Source: Vicia villosa (taxonomy: Eukaryota > Streptophyta > Magnoliopsida > Fabales > Fabaceae). Taken from it: DNA of 64,000 bases. The DNA lies in the NCBI RefSeq assembly GCF_029867415.1, contig NC_081182.1, positions 17,420,497-17,484,496 on the forward strand, read 5' to 3'. Below, one piece after another: positions 21,494 through 33,227 of this stretch. Every line of letters starts with the position of its first letter. Within the stretch, counting starts at the first letter, position 1. Under the pieces are notes generated by a model. The model ran no database searches, had not been told where the DNA came from, and saw only the letters and a list, made by a program, of their open reading frames with translations. The position numbers and the translations under genes are program-made.

Positions 21494-22300
21494 TTTTTTT
21501 TTTAACAAGGAAACTCAACTCATATCATTAATAAGTAAATGGTCAATACAAGGAGGAACCATATTAAAGAAACTACGCCTAGTCCAAGAATTGGCCGCAT
21601 TAAAAGCATGAGCAACCGAATTCACTTGGCGCTTTACAAACTTTACCTCAAAGTTGGGAAAATTATCCAATAAACTACGAATAGACGAAATAATAGAACT
21701 AAACTCAGAGAAACCATTAACATCAGAACAAATGGCATGAATCGTATTTTGAGAATCACTCTCAAAAATAATATACTCCAGATGCAAATCAATAGCACTA
21801 AGAATGGCTTCTTTGAGGGCCAAAGCTTCCGCTTCCAGGATTGGGAAGGAACCAAAATCCCAAGCGGTACCAGCAGAAAAAAAATGCCCCATATGGTCTC
21901 GAATACACCAGCCCCTATTAGTAGTACCCCGATTAATATTAAATCCTGCGTCAACATTGCATTTTAATCTGCCTTCCAACGGAGGTCTCCATATCAGCTG
22001 ATAAGGGTGCACATGATCTCGACTACCAATATCCTGAGCCACAAACCACTCCTGCCAACTACAGAAAGCATTCAAACCAAGTTTAGAATAAGCATCACTC
22101 TCATTGTTCCAAATCATGTTGTTACGGTTTCTCCACAAAATATCAATCATAACCGCAACTCTCCCTGCCAGCATACTATCCTCACTACTACAAATATCCA
22201 GAAGAACAGAAGCAACATCATCATGAAAATTAATAATGCGGGAATCAATAATATTGGACAAACCTGCCGATTGCCAACACCGATTAGTCACCGATTAGTG
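21494..22300 (-). mobile_element. 5'-truncated LINE 3' fragment
   Basis: The plus-strand T run at about 21491-21502 is the poly(A) tail of a minus-strand LINE. Only the last ~800 bases are present. TGTTGAATA left of the tail and TGTTATTTA at the other edge may be a diverged target duplication. Confidence 0.75.
21515..22291 (-). pseudogene. LINE ORF2 C-terminal RNase H domain
   Basis: An uninterrupted 258-codon frame holds an RVT_3-type RNase H domain. Visible parts are RPPLEGRLKCNVDAGFN with the first Asp, ILEAEALALKEAI with the Glu, IIFESDSQNTIHAI with the second Asp, and FVKRQVNSVAHAFN at the C-terminal end, where the Asp of the usual H-x-x-A-R-x is missing. RT and zf-RVT are absent, so it is the 3' remnant of a longer LINE protein. 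The open frame argues for fairly recent insertion. Confidence 0.85.
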
Positions 22301-22584
22301 TTATTTAGTACAAAGTAATTTGAAGAAGAAATGCAAGAATGAATATGTGTCACTATTCTAGTGGTGAATTTTAAATTAATTTTAAATTTAACTTCCTTTT
22401 TAATAGGGATCATGGGGTTGTGGTAATAATGGATAGTTGGATTTATTCTTGCATTTCTTGTTTTTCCACTTTCTTACTAATAAGCATTTTTCTTTGCTAA
22501 ATACTATAACTTGTAATATTTTATAATTTGATTTTAAAGATTTTTAATCGTACATTAATTTTGTTGTGATATTTTTTCCCTATA

Positions 22585-22808
22585 TAGGGTGGCAAAATAG
22601 GTCCACTCATAAGTGCAGTTTGTCTGCATTTTTTAAAGAGGAACCCATTTTTTTTCCAGACTTTAGCAAATACATTAACATGATTTTGTAATTTTTAGTC
22701 TTAAAAGTATCATGCCCTCACCTTTATTGTTTTGCGACGGATCAAAATTTTTAGACTCACCCCTTCAACAATGTCCGCCCCGCCCCTGGTATGTCTTTGT
22801 CACCCCTA
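22585..22808. mobile_element. hAT-type MITE, diverged copy
   Basis: Begins TAGGGTGGCAAAATAGG and ends TTGTCACCCCTA. The interior words CATTAACAT, ATTTTTAGTCTTAAAA and CCGCCCCGCCC match the MITE at 4124-4455 in order and orientation, so the two belong to one family. No clean target duplication is left, so this is the older copy. Confidence 0.65.
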
Positions 22809-23663
22809 CCAAAAATAATTTCTTCCTTAAAAATAGAGAGGATAATTGTTTAACCTCGATACAACCACCACCAATGTGCTGACTATATGACATTCCAACA
22901 ATCAAAATTGCAAGCAGATGTTATTGAGTTATTTAAAACCATAGTCTGCATTTTCTTTTCCTTTCTGTTTTCTCTCCAAAAAACTTGTTACGGAGCTTCG
23001 ATGATAGGTTGGATAAATCCGTCCCAATGATCACACATATTTTCTGCTTGGATTCAAATACTAAATCGGATCATAATTCATGACATGCACTGGTTTTTCA
23101 AACCGATGACTTTGGAAGAGAGATAACAACAATGTTAGAGTAAAGAGGGCGGTGGCAAACTTGGCAATGTTAACATCGATGACCAAGTCAGAGTCAAGAA
23201 TTGAGGGGTGCAAGAGAGAGGTTAAGAAAAGTCAATAAAATGAAGTCTAACTTCAAATTAAATTGTCAAAAAAATCTTTGAATTATTAAGGATTTAGATC
23301 CTTTCATTCTTTGATTATGCTCGGTATAATCCACACTGATAAAGAAACTGGCCTAAAGAGAAAGAAAAAAAAAAAACACATTAAGAAAATGATAACATGC
23401 ACTAATTATTTAACAAATGCCGTGTATTAAACATAGATAAACTAAAATCAAATCGATAAATACTTGAGAAATGAGCTACGTAGTTCTCAGCTGCAGAATC
23501 ATTAAACATACAACTATAGACATTCAAAAGCAAAATCAAATAATCAATAAGAAACAATTTCACATGAACTTAATCTAAACAAAGTTCTCCCTAATATCTC
23601 TCTACTTTTTCTTGACCCGAACTGTGTTTGTAAATAAAAGGTACCTTGCAGATTGAAGATGTA
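22809..23663. other. Intergenic, 3' side of NiCoT-like gene
   Basis: No gene recognised. The part near 23580-23663 should hold the 3' UTR of the minus-strand gene ending at 23664. Confidence 0.4.
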
Positions 23664-25630
23664 TTAGTAGAGTGTAAACCCAAAAAACTGGCTAATAATG
23701 ATGGCAAATCCAAGGGCTATTGCGATAAGGGAAGAAGCCCAAGTCAGCTTCTCTGTTATTCTAGGTACTCTATCCTTTAGTGCCTGGCTACACGAACCTA
23801 TGAACACGGTATAACCTCCCATAGCAACTACGGTTCCAACTAAGAACATGGTGAGAAATGCAGCACCGGCCAAACGAGAAGGCAGAGCAAGGGCAGGCAA
23901 TACCATCATCAATGCATCTGGTTGCAGTCCATGAACTATCCCTGTCGCAAATGTTGCAAAACCAATCTTCTTCTTTCGGGGTGATGGATTATTAAGTGAT
24001 TCATAGACACCCACATCACACTCGCCATTTTCTAAGGCTACACATGGGGCAGCAGCTTCTGAAGCTTCTTTAATTCCCATAGCACCAATTACTAGCAGGG
24101 TTAAACCAACCACTCTAGTGCCCCAAGTTCGGATAATTTCAATGTGAAGTCGATCCTTCAATATTAAAAATATTAAGCCGAAGATAAGTTGACCAGCATC
24201 ATGACCACAACCCCAAAGGGCTCCTACAGCAGCACTCTCCAATCTGGTGCGACCAATAGATAAAGGAGCCAAAGCAGCAAGGTGGTCCGGCCCTGATAGA
24301 GTGTGCAAACAGCCAGCAAAAAAACCAGTCCAAGCACTACTCAGGAGCTCAGTGCGGATTAATTTTCCCCCAACTGCAGCTGCAGCAGGACCTCCGGCAG
24401 CCGTTTGAAACGTTGCAAAGGCTGCTGGTACAATAGCTGGTTGAATTAAGAACGCTACAACAGCAGAGAGAATTACAATAGTCCGAGCTGTTATTGCCTG
24501 AGACAATATACATAACAATTTTTTAGAAACATATTTAAACACTGGACTTTTCAAAGATGTAAAACAAAATCAAACTGAAGAATGGAATATCACACATAAG
24601 ACAATAAATTAAAATGTCAAGTCACCTACATCACCGTAATCTTCTAGTGAAACTTTTCATACATCCAAATTTCTATCCAGGTACATGTAATGCAACTCAA
24701 AATCCATGTTAATCCTCATGGTTCATAGGCAAGAATATTTAATTGAAGAGCTAAGTTACTTAAGGAACTAAAAATATACAAAGCCTGTGAGAAAAAAAAA
24801 ACAATATGCCCTAGTCCCCAAACAGTGTTAAGATTTAATCAGCAACAGAACTGTTAAATTAAATTCAATCTAAATATAGCATGAAATTTAAGTTTCTACT
24901 CTGAAGCACGGACACCAGAAACACAACAATGACACCGACACGTCAACCCTTGTAATCATTTTAAAAGAATAACAAATGTTGGTGTCGTTTTCGGAAACCG
25001 AGACACTTTTTACATAAGTTTCAAGAAAGATCCTTCACCTTTCAATATTTTGGATTTAGTTGCATAAAGGAAAGGAATCAGATGCTATATCCATTGAATA
25101 TTACGTTTAAATATAAAAGTCCTATCCAAATCCCTACACTTTCCCTCAAGTAAATTCCTAACTTCAGACTAGAATAACCAAATCATTGAATTATAAAATA
25201 CATACAGATCTCAATTTCAAAAAATAACCCTAATAAAATTAATAACCCTAATTCAGATAATCAAGTGGAATTTCCCCATGAAACAAACTTGAAACACAAA
25301 TAACAACTAAAAAATTGACTTAGATGAGGGGGGAAAATACAACAATACCTTTGGTTTCTGGAAAGCCCCGGTTGCGATCTGAGTGAGAGAATTGGGTTGG
25401 GGTACCGAGTTTTCTGAAGAAAGGGTTGGAAAGTGATTGGATTGTATGGAAGATGATGATGATGATAATGGAGATGGGTTTTGGCGGTTACAAGAAATTG
25501 GTGTGAAGAAAGAGCGTTTTGACGGGGAAAGATTGAAAGTTGATGCATATTGAAATGGTCGATTGGAAAATGGTAAAGGTTTGAGGGTTTTGAGAGAAGG
25601 GGGTGAAGAAGATGATAGAAGCCTATCCAT
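23664..25630 (-). CDS. Plastid NiCoT/UreH-like membrane transporter (2 exons)
   Basis: Exon 1 is 25630-25349 and exon 2 is 24497-23664, joined in phase 0 (GT at 25348-25347, AG at 24499-24498), giving 371 residues. Exon 1 is a Ser/Pro-rich, acid-poor chloroplast transit peptide. Exon 2 starts AITARTIVILSAVVAFLIQP and has about six membrane spans. The nickel/cobalt-transporter hallmark H-x4-DH is seen in CLHTLSGPDHLAAL. GCGHDAGQ and IVHGLQPDALM supply further conserved His/Asp sites. The length and two-exon plan agree with the plant high-affinity nickel-transport family. Substrate is not shown by sequence: metal transport is inferred from the family, and the plant members may do something else in the plastid envelope or thylakoid. 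A further 20 codons upstream of 24497 are open but belong to the intron. Confidence 0.9.
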
Positions 25631-27277
25631 GCTTCTATCTATCTCTGTCTGTTTTCAAAAGCACAAATGTAGTGCACAAACAATATTTCTTTCCTTTAAT
25701 TAAGGTTTCCAAACCCTACCATTTTTCTCTTTTTTTGTTGTTGAAAATTTATTCATAATTTCAAATAATTTGCTGTCCAATGTGAAATGAAAATACTTTT
25801 TTTTTTATTAAAACAACTTCTATGATTAACTTTTACTTTATTCAATAATTCTAGTAACTATTAAATATATTTAATAAAAATATTCTAATAAATATTATTT
25901 TCTTAAAAATAAATAGGATACATTTTATGGGATGGCGGGAGGATTGATTATTTACTTGAATTGTATTTTAGGTTAAAGTATTTTTTGTCAATTTTTTAAT
26001 TAGAAAAATATCAATCAATAGTATATAACTTACATTTCTAACTATTACTTTAATTAACTTATTTCATTTTTTTTACAAAAACTTATTTTTAATTAATAAT
26101 TTAATTATTATTTTTTAATTTTATTTATAACTGATATTAATTTTGAATAACTATAATTAAATTATTATATTAAAAGCACTCTAGTTACATTTAATTCTAA
26201 ATATCAATTAGTAAAACATATCTCATAATTATGTGGGATTTAATAGTTATTACATTTTGTTTATAGATAATCTGCAATATTTTTTTAGAGCTTAGTTCAC
26301 TCATACTATTAAAAATGATATTTTTCATATTATTATTTATTTTTTGTTTCAAATTATTAATACTCTATTATTGTTATAATCATCAACATTTATGAATCTA
26401 GTGGTGAATTTGGGTAGAGGTGGAAAAACAGGCTCCTCCAATTTGAGTAGGTGAAATTGGGCCAATATTGATTAGTGAGTGATGTTGTTAGGTCCACGTT
26501 CAACAAATCAACATTCCATCGCAATGTCAATTGACATGCGCTTGCTTATGCTAGGCACACGCCTAACAGACTTTTGCCACATGCCATCATGCTCCATACA
26601 AAAACAAATTGGACAAGTAACACTTCAGTTTTCCAATTTCACCAAGTAACAACACTTTCTTTTAGTAGTTTCAAAGAGTCTAACTTGAATTCTTAAGTGT
26701 CTAACACTGTATTTATAGGTGAATTTATGGAATGGATTGCATGAATAGGTTAATTTTATTGGTTGTATTTTTTGTAATCTTCTTGCCTGCTCCTCGAACA
26801 AGTGCTAGTGCGGAAGATGGTGGTGTAGTTGTAAAAGATATTTCAATGTTAAAGTAAGACAATATGATAACAAGTGACAAGTAGGTTGATTGTTTGATCA
26901 TGTTAGAAGGGTGAATCGTTTATTTAGATAATGGAGTGATCTCTAATACGCATAATCATTTAAATTAGGGAGATCTCTAAGATCATCGCTTGATAAGTAT
27001 GAGTCTATTCTTGTAGCTTATTATAAATATTGTGGCACTTATCAAGTTTGAATATGTGATCCATCTAGTACGGAATTATGTGAACATGTTGGTGCTTCTA
27101 GATGTTTAATCAATAGGCATGTTTGTTTGTAGGAATGACCGGTGTGAGTTATTTTGTTGTATCACTTTGCTTGATGGATGATGTATGATGTATTTTGGAT
27201 TTGCCTACTTAGGCTCATACCATTACACAGCTCCCTTAAATTCTTAGCTATTTAATATGTAATGCATATAAAAAGTA
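25631..27277. other. Intergenic; promoter of NiCoT-like gene and unknown sequence
   Basis: The first few hundred bases are the probable 5' UTR and promoter of the minus-strand gene. The rest is AT-rich. A short GC-richer piece near 26790-26850 reads PAPRTSASAEDGGVVVKDI in one frame but leads into stops; it could be transposon debris. Confidence 0.35.
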
Positions 27278-27781
27278 GGATTAAATATGTTTTTGGTTCA
27301 TATAAATATCTCAAATCCTGTTTTTAGTTTTTATAAAGAAAATGATATATTTTGATTCCTATAAAAAATTTATAGATTCAGTTTTGGTCCCTATTAGTTT
27401 TTAAAATTGTTTAATTATCCTTAAACTTTTAAATTTTTTCATACATGTTTAGAATACTATAAAATATTTTTTTCATCAAATTTTAGAATTTTTTAAAATG
27501 AGAAGAATTAAATATAATTTTTTTTAAAATTCCAAAAGATAATGATAAAAGTAATAAAAATTTCGACTTAGAAATCAAATTTAAAATTTCTTTTTTTTGA
27601 GAAACTTTTTATAACTTTCTAAACATGTCTAAAAAATAATTATTCAAAAATATATATTGATTTAACAACAGAAACCAAAACTAATTGCATAATAATTTTG
27701 TAAGGACCAAAACATGTCCTTTTTTACGGGGATCATAAATAAAATTTATTAATTTTACAAGGACCAAAAATATATTTAACC
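27278..27781. mobile_element. MULE-type MITE (504 bp)
   Basis: The ends GGATTAAATATGTTTTTGGT and, reverse complemented, GGTTAAATATATTTTTGGTC form the terminal repeat common in legume MITEs. It is flanked by 9-base TAAAAAGTA (27269-27277) and TAAAAAATA (27782-27790), one mismatch, which is the Mutator target size. No ORF. Confidence 0.75.
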
Positions 27782-27873
27782 TAAAAAATATTAAAGTGTG
27801 ATAATATTTTATACTTTTTTAGATGGAATTTTTCTAAGTTGGGGTGTAGCACCGATGTGGTACTTTTGGTCCC

Positions 27874-28586
27874 TTGGACTATCTACAATGGTTTACATAT
27901 TCAACATTCATTCAACTTGTACTCACTACAATGGTTTTTGTTTAATAAAATTCAACATCCCCCACCACTTTTATTTCATATTTTATTTTCTTTTATATTT
28001 TAACTTTTGTGATTATATATTAATAACAATTGTCAATTGAAATTAAATTAAAATAATTAAGACTTAAATATTTTATTTTAATGTTTTTCTAATTTAATAA
28101 TTTATTTTAATTTTATTGTTTTAAGTTTATGTTTTTAATTAATTTTGGGTGTTAAAAGGGTTATTGTTGGGATCCATTTCACTAAAAAGATGTTTAAACT
28201 ACCAACAATAATTTATTGGAGCTTAAATAGAAAAATTAGAGAGAAAAAAAGTCGATTTTTTTGTGTCCAAATCAAATGAACCAAGTCTCTGTTTATAGAC
28301 AAAAAATGATGAATTTTGGTGAAAATGAAAATAAATAAAAAATTAATTTACTATAAAATAATTGTTCCAAATAAGTATGATGAAGTAAAAATCTAAATAA
28401 TCAAAACTACCAATAAAATTTTGCAAAGTATATAATGTGATCTACACTCCTTTCTCATTCAACATGTTGAATATATTCAACACCAATTAATCTACATCAC
28501 ATTCAACATCTCATTCAATATACCATCGGAAACATTCAACTATTGAAAAAATTATTCAACACCCCCATTACAAGTGGTCTTAGACT
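27874..28586. mobile_element. Possible MITE with ACAATGG / CCATTACA ends
   Basis: TTGGACTATCTACAATGG on the left and, reverse complemented, TAAGACCACTTGTAATGG on the right are similar. Words such as ATTCAACA recur near both ends. No clear target duplication, so class and exact borders are uncertain. Confidence 0.4.
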
Positions 28587-28589
28587 TGA

Positions 28590-30450
28590 GGCTCAAGTAT
28601 GAGGTGGAAGTTTAAGCATTTTGTCGGATCGCTATGTCACTATTTGCATTTGTTTGTGATTTGTGTCATGACATATATGTACCAACTCATTTTGCTAACA
28701 TAATGATGAGCCTGATACTTTTAAGGCGTGATCAAAGTTCTGTAACCTCAGTGAGTGAAAATTGATTGTTCATAATTATTGATGAATTTTTGTCTATTGT
28801 TCCTTTGATTTTCTTTTTTTATAGGTAAAATGGAAACAAGATGACTGGAACATGTTGCGTGACATCTTGACATGTGTGCTACACTGATTGAATTCTCATT
28901 CACTTTAGATTTGTTCAAGTCCACGTTCCTGCTAAAGTTGCTTGATAAAAAGATTTGGTTGTAAGCAACTTGTTGAGCAAGATGTCTAGAACATGTTGTT
29001 TGACATCTTGGTACGTAGACTGCTCATTCTGCATTACTTGATCGCTTTAGCATTTAGTTAGAAAATCTGTATTACTTCTGGTATAATGAGAAGTTTACTT
29101 TAGTTAATCTAAATCAATTTGGACAAGATTTTATTCAAATAAGAATATTTGATTTGATTGGATTTGTATTGAAGAAAAATTTGTTTCAGATTTAGTTTAT
29201 TCAAGAATGTGTTGAAATTGGATATGCAAAAATATTGATTGAAGATTCATTCCATGAAGAGATTTAATTAGATATGTTTTAATTATAAGATTTGGATTTG
29301 CACTTAATCTTCTATCTCTATTAAAGTATGATTTAGTTTCTGCAAGAGATTTATTCTAAATCGTTTACTTGAGAAGCTGAAATTGTGATTTATATCAAGT
29401 AAAGATTTTATTTGATTTTGTTCAAGATTCAGAATTTTGTTACGTCGAGAGATGTCTGGGCAAATGTTCCACAATCTGTGAGACGTCTGTCTCGGACTGT
29501 TACTTGGTGAGCAAGATAAATTGAAGTATATCTTGTCATGTTATGATTTATTTTCTTTTTTGTTATATTAGAGATATAAGTGTGCTAGCTTGAGTTTGGA
29601 TTTGGAAAATATCTTATTCTAACAAGATTGCATGTGGAATGCTTAATTTGTATCAATCAAGGATCTTAATCTTTCTAATAAATATTTGATTGATCATGTG
29701 TTTTTCTTGGAGGACGTGATCTGAATCAAATACAACAAGAAGAAACAAGAGATTCATATTTATTGAAAGTGATCAATCAATATTAGATATCATCGTGATT
29801 GAAGAATGATCTCATGTGCCTTTTAGAAGTGTGAACAAATTCATGATGGGCTTTTGGAGTTAGACTTTTCTGGCTACGTAAGGAGTTCATCTCCTTTGTG
29901 AAACCCATAACTTTAGAGAAAAAACTAATCTATAAGAGAGTTTTAGTGGATTCTTGTCTTTGAGTTTTTGTTGTAATATTTTGTTCATATATACAAATTC
30001 TGTAAGCTGGAGAACATAATATTTGTGTGTCTTTAGTTGTTCCATCTTTTAATCATATTGTAATTGTCCAAACACAGAAAGAGTGTTTGAGTGAAAGTGA
30101 GAGGGATCTCTTATTTAGGGGGAGCCTGAACAAATCTTCATGGGTAGTATTAGCAAAGTGGCCTTGAATTGGGAGAGATCATAGTAAGCCCATTTGTCCT
30201 TTTGACTATTGGGAGTGAAGTTGATATAAAAGAAGTCCTTAACAGAAATTCACGGGTAGTATTAGGAAGAGAGGCGTTGAACATCTGTACTTTTACAATG
30301 GAGAATGGAATTCCTTTCTTGGGTTGAATGTCCCTCAGATGTGGTGACGTTGCACCGAACAAGACTAACAATTCATTTATTACTGGTATTTTTGCTATTA
30401 TTCTATCTGCTGCGTAAGTATATTGTCAAACACATTGGGTCAGACATTGT
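28590..30450 (+). mobile_element. SIRE/Maximus-like copia LTR region
   Basis: Noncoding stretch with repeated words such as GACATCTTG and ending TCAGACATTGT. It includes TTAGGGGGAGCCTGAACAAA and TTCCTTTCTTGGGTTGAATG, which recur in diverged form at 46220-46600. By position it is the LTR and leader of the copia remnant that continues after the Athila-type insertion at 37101. The left border was not determined. Confidence 0.45.
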
Positions 30451-31620
30451 TGTTGAAAGTATTTGTGGGTAAATATTTTCGGTAATATATCGTATCCACA
30501 GGGATTGGTTAATATCACTGCCGTTCTATAGTTGTTTATTTTGAGTTAAGAAACTTGGTTTGGTTTGTTTTATACTAATAATAATATCAAAAGCAAATAA
30601 TAAAATAAAAGTAAGTAAAGGACTTTGTGTTAACAATTAAAGAAAGATGTTGAGTCTTTAGGGTTCATCAACCTAATCCTATACAGTTATCAATTAATTC
30701 TCAATAGAACAATCCTTTGAATCATTATCTTCACTTATCCTCAAATAAGATTCCATGTCTGCAAATCAAATTAGATAACTTTTACCGGTATGAGATTCGA
30801 TCTCTCCAAATCACAATAACGATAATAGTAATTAAGAACGATAATTATGAAAACCCAATTACAATTCCATCTCTGCAAATTGCAATTGAATCAATATAGT
30901 AACCTAGGGCAAAAGTTAAATCCTTTCTTTCGATCAAAGATTCAACAATGATGTAAATTAAAAGCAAGGTTTCTTATTGATAATAAATTCAAACAATTGT
31001 TCACAGGAATTAATCAATGGTAATGTATATTCATAGGTTAACTACTACCTTAGACTCAACAAGAGGGATTTAGCTCTCCATAGTCATGAAGAACACACAA
31101 AGATTAATGGAAGAATTCATCTTCATCAAAGGAATGTCTTCGCTTGATAGAGAATTGGTCTTCAATTGATGATTGTGGCTGCACCTTCAGATTGCTCTCC
31201 TAATTTCGCTCTTCACAAAGTTATTTTTCTCTTGGAAGCTAGGGCTTTTAAAACAGAACTTTTGGGCTTTAAACGCCGAGGCCGCGGCGCGGCAACGGAT
31301 GAGCGCGGCGCGATCAGAAACAGAGACTTTGGCGCGGCGCTGGCTAGAACCCCCGCGGCGCGCCCTTGTCAAACTTCATCTTTTTGCTTTGCCTTTGAGA
31401 CCTCCAGCTTCCTTTCCTCTTCATGTTTTCCTAAAGCTCCAGTTCAGCTCTAAACCTGCATCAAGAGTACCCACAAGTGATTCGATTTGCTTTACACATG
31501 AACTAAACCTTTTCAGTTCAATTCTCACTAAAAACCTATGGATCTATCACAATTTGCATTAGTTTAGAGAAGAAATCACTTATATTAACACATGAATTTA
31601 CCATTAATTTACTCCTAACA
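30451..31620 (-). repeat. 3' LTR of the Athila-type element
   Basis: Begins TGTTGAAAGTATTTG and ends CTCCTAACA on the plus strand, so it has TG..CA termini in both readings. It matches 35926-37095 base for base wherever checked. It contains the GC-rich tract described at 31272-31368. Small open frames inside are the LTR read by chance and are identical in both copies. Confidence 0.92.
31272..31368. repeat. GC-rich tract with repeated GCGGCGC in the LTR
   Basis: About 100 bases in an otherwise AT-rich LTR contain four spaced copies of a CGCGGCGC-like word (..CCGCGGCGCGGC.., GAGCGCGGCGCGATC, TGGCGCGGCGCTGG, CCCGCGGCGCGCCC). The same tract is in the other LTR at 36747-36843. Confidence 0.8.
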
Positions 31621-31621
31621 A

Positions 31622-31630
31622 ACTCTCCCC
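31622..31630 (-). other. Polypurine tract before the 3' LTR
   Basis: On the minus strand TTGGGGAGAGTT lies directly before the LTR start TGTTAGGAG, the position of the plus-strand primer. A near copy of the wider motif (CTCTCCCCAACTTGGAG) is at 32276-32292. Confidence 0.75.
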
Positions 31631-31639
31631 AACTTAGAG

Positions 31640-33227
31640 TTTTGTTTGTCCCTAAACAAAATTACTTACCTCCAGCAAAGTTTACCGACAATCAAGCAAC
31701 AAGTTTTTCAAAAAGTTTTTCTCAAGTGGTTCAATCCAGTAACTAAGTTAAATACTCCTCTTCTACCTGCAAACTCAGAATATACATATGAAACAAACTT
31801 TGAAAGCAAATTACCTCCAGAAGTTCAAAACACTACACAATTGTAATTGAATCAGCACTAATCACTCTCCTCAAAAAGTATGATGAATAAAAGAGGGGTT
31901 AAACACTCATCCAAACAATTAAATCAACAAAGATCCATATCATACGTTCACCAAATTGCTCGCATCAAGTCTTGTGGAATCTGAGAATCAGAAGGTCTTT
32001 CTAAGGTTGTAATGTGGTTTAGATTCAAAGAAAAGAAGATAATCAAGGGTTGTTCCTAATATAGGGAAGCATCCAATTCATAACTTATTTCTTTTTCTCT
32101 AAAACTCTACTTCCTTTACCTGTCCATCTTTTTTCATTCGTAGCTTGGTTCTTCTTTTTCACTTTTTTTTTCAACAACCGTTATATTCTAACGTTGTTAC
32201 TTCTCTTTTTTTTCAAGCTACGACTTTTTTTCTTTCACCGATTACCATAAGTACTTACTCTTCTTTTGAATGTGACTCTCCCCAACTTGGAGATCAACCT
32301 GTATTTTAGATTATATGAATGCTCCCCTACTTTCTAAAAAGGTCAAAGAGAAAACACATCACCAAATTTTATGGTTGATGGTCCAGAACAAAACTTTTTA
32401 TTGAGATCAAAACTTACCAGATATTTTCCTTGGTGTATATTATAATGCTTATCTTGACCTCAGGCTCAAAGAATGGTTAGCAAAGGATCACACTCTCACA
32501 GAAGCAAATAAGTTTTTTCATTGGAATAGGCTAAAAGAACTCTCAGATTCAAACAAGTGCCTAAATCACTTTCACAGATTTCCACAAACGATGCAACAAA
32601 TGGTTTAGCATGATACAAACAAGTCAAAGCAATTGATGGTCTCCTGCATATAGTAAACAATGGAAAGCTTTCCTCACAATGGTTAAGGCTAAACCAATCC
32701 AATACAATAGTGTACCATAAAGAACTTCTGTTAAGAATTTACTAACAACCTAAATTTCATGCACACATTAGGAGTTTGAGTTCAAAAATTCATACCTGCT
32801 TTGTCACTTTATTGAAAAAGAAAGTGAAAATTTAATTTTCTCAAAAAAAATTCCACTCACTACCACTTTCACGCATGTTGCTCCATTGTTGGTACTTCGC
32901 TTGCGATTTTCACTTTGTTATGGGACTACTTACTCTAACTGGAAGTGCATAACCGACATAAAAGCATAAAATTGAAAAAAAAATGCAAAAAGAGTAAATC
33001 CACCCCCAAACTTGAACTAAACATTGACCTCAATGTTTCAGCACAAGCCCGGGAGGGTTGACTCACAGAGGGTATTGCAATATCAATTGCCTCTTCCTAG
33101 CTCTCACCAGAAAGGTTCCCTTATTATTTCCTGAAATAGAAAAAAATAAAACATTAGAAGTGTGGGTTACCTCCCACAAAGTGCTTCGTTTAACGTCGCA
33201 TGGCTCGACGGTCCATTACCCCTTGTT
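31640..33227 (-). other. Noncoding 3' region of the Athila-type element
   Basis: This is where RT, RNase H and integrase would be expected, but no such motifs are seen in either strand. It contains pyrimidine-rich runs, a second polypurine-like motif at 32276-32292, and a stem-loop-like inverted repeat at 32139-32222. Confidence 0.7.

Noticed and set aside
31166..31562. Overlapping open frames of 95 and 129 codons in each Athila-type LTR
   Set aside because: They are identical in both LTRs only because the LTRs are identical. They overlap the GC-rich tract, which lacks stops, and have no family resemblance.
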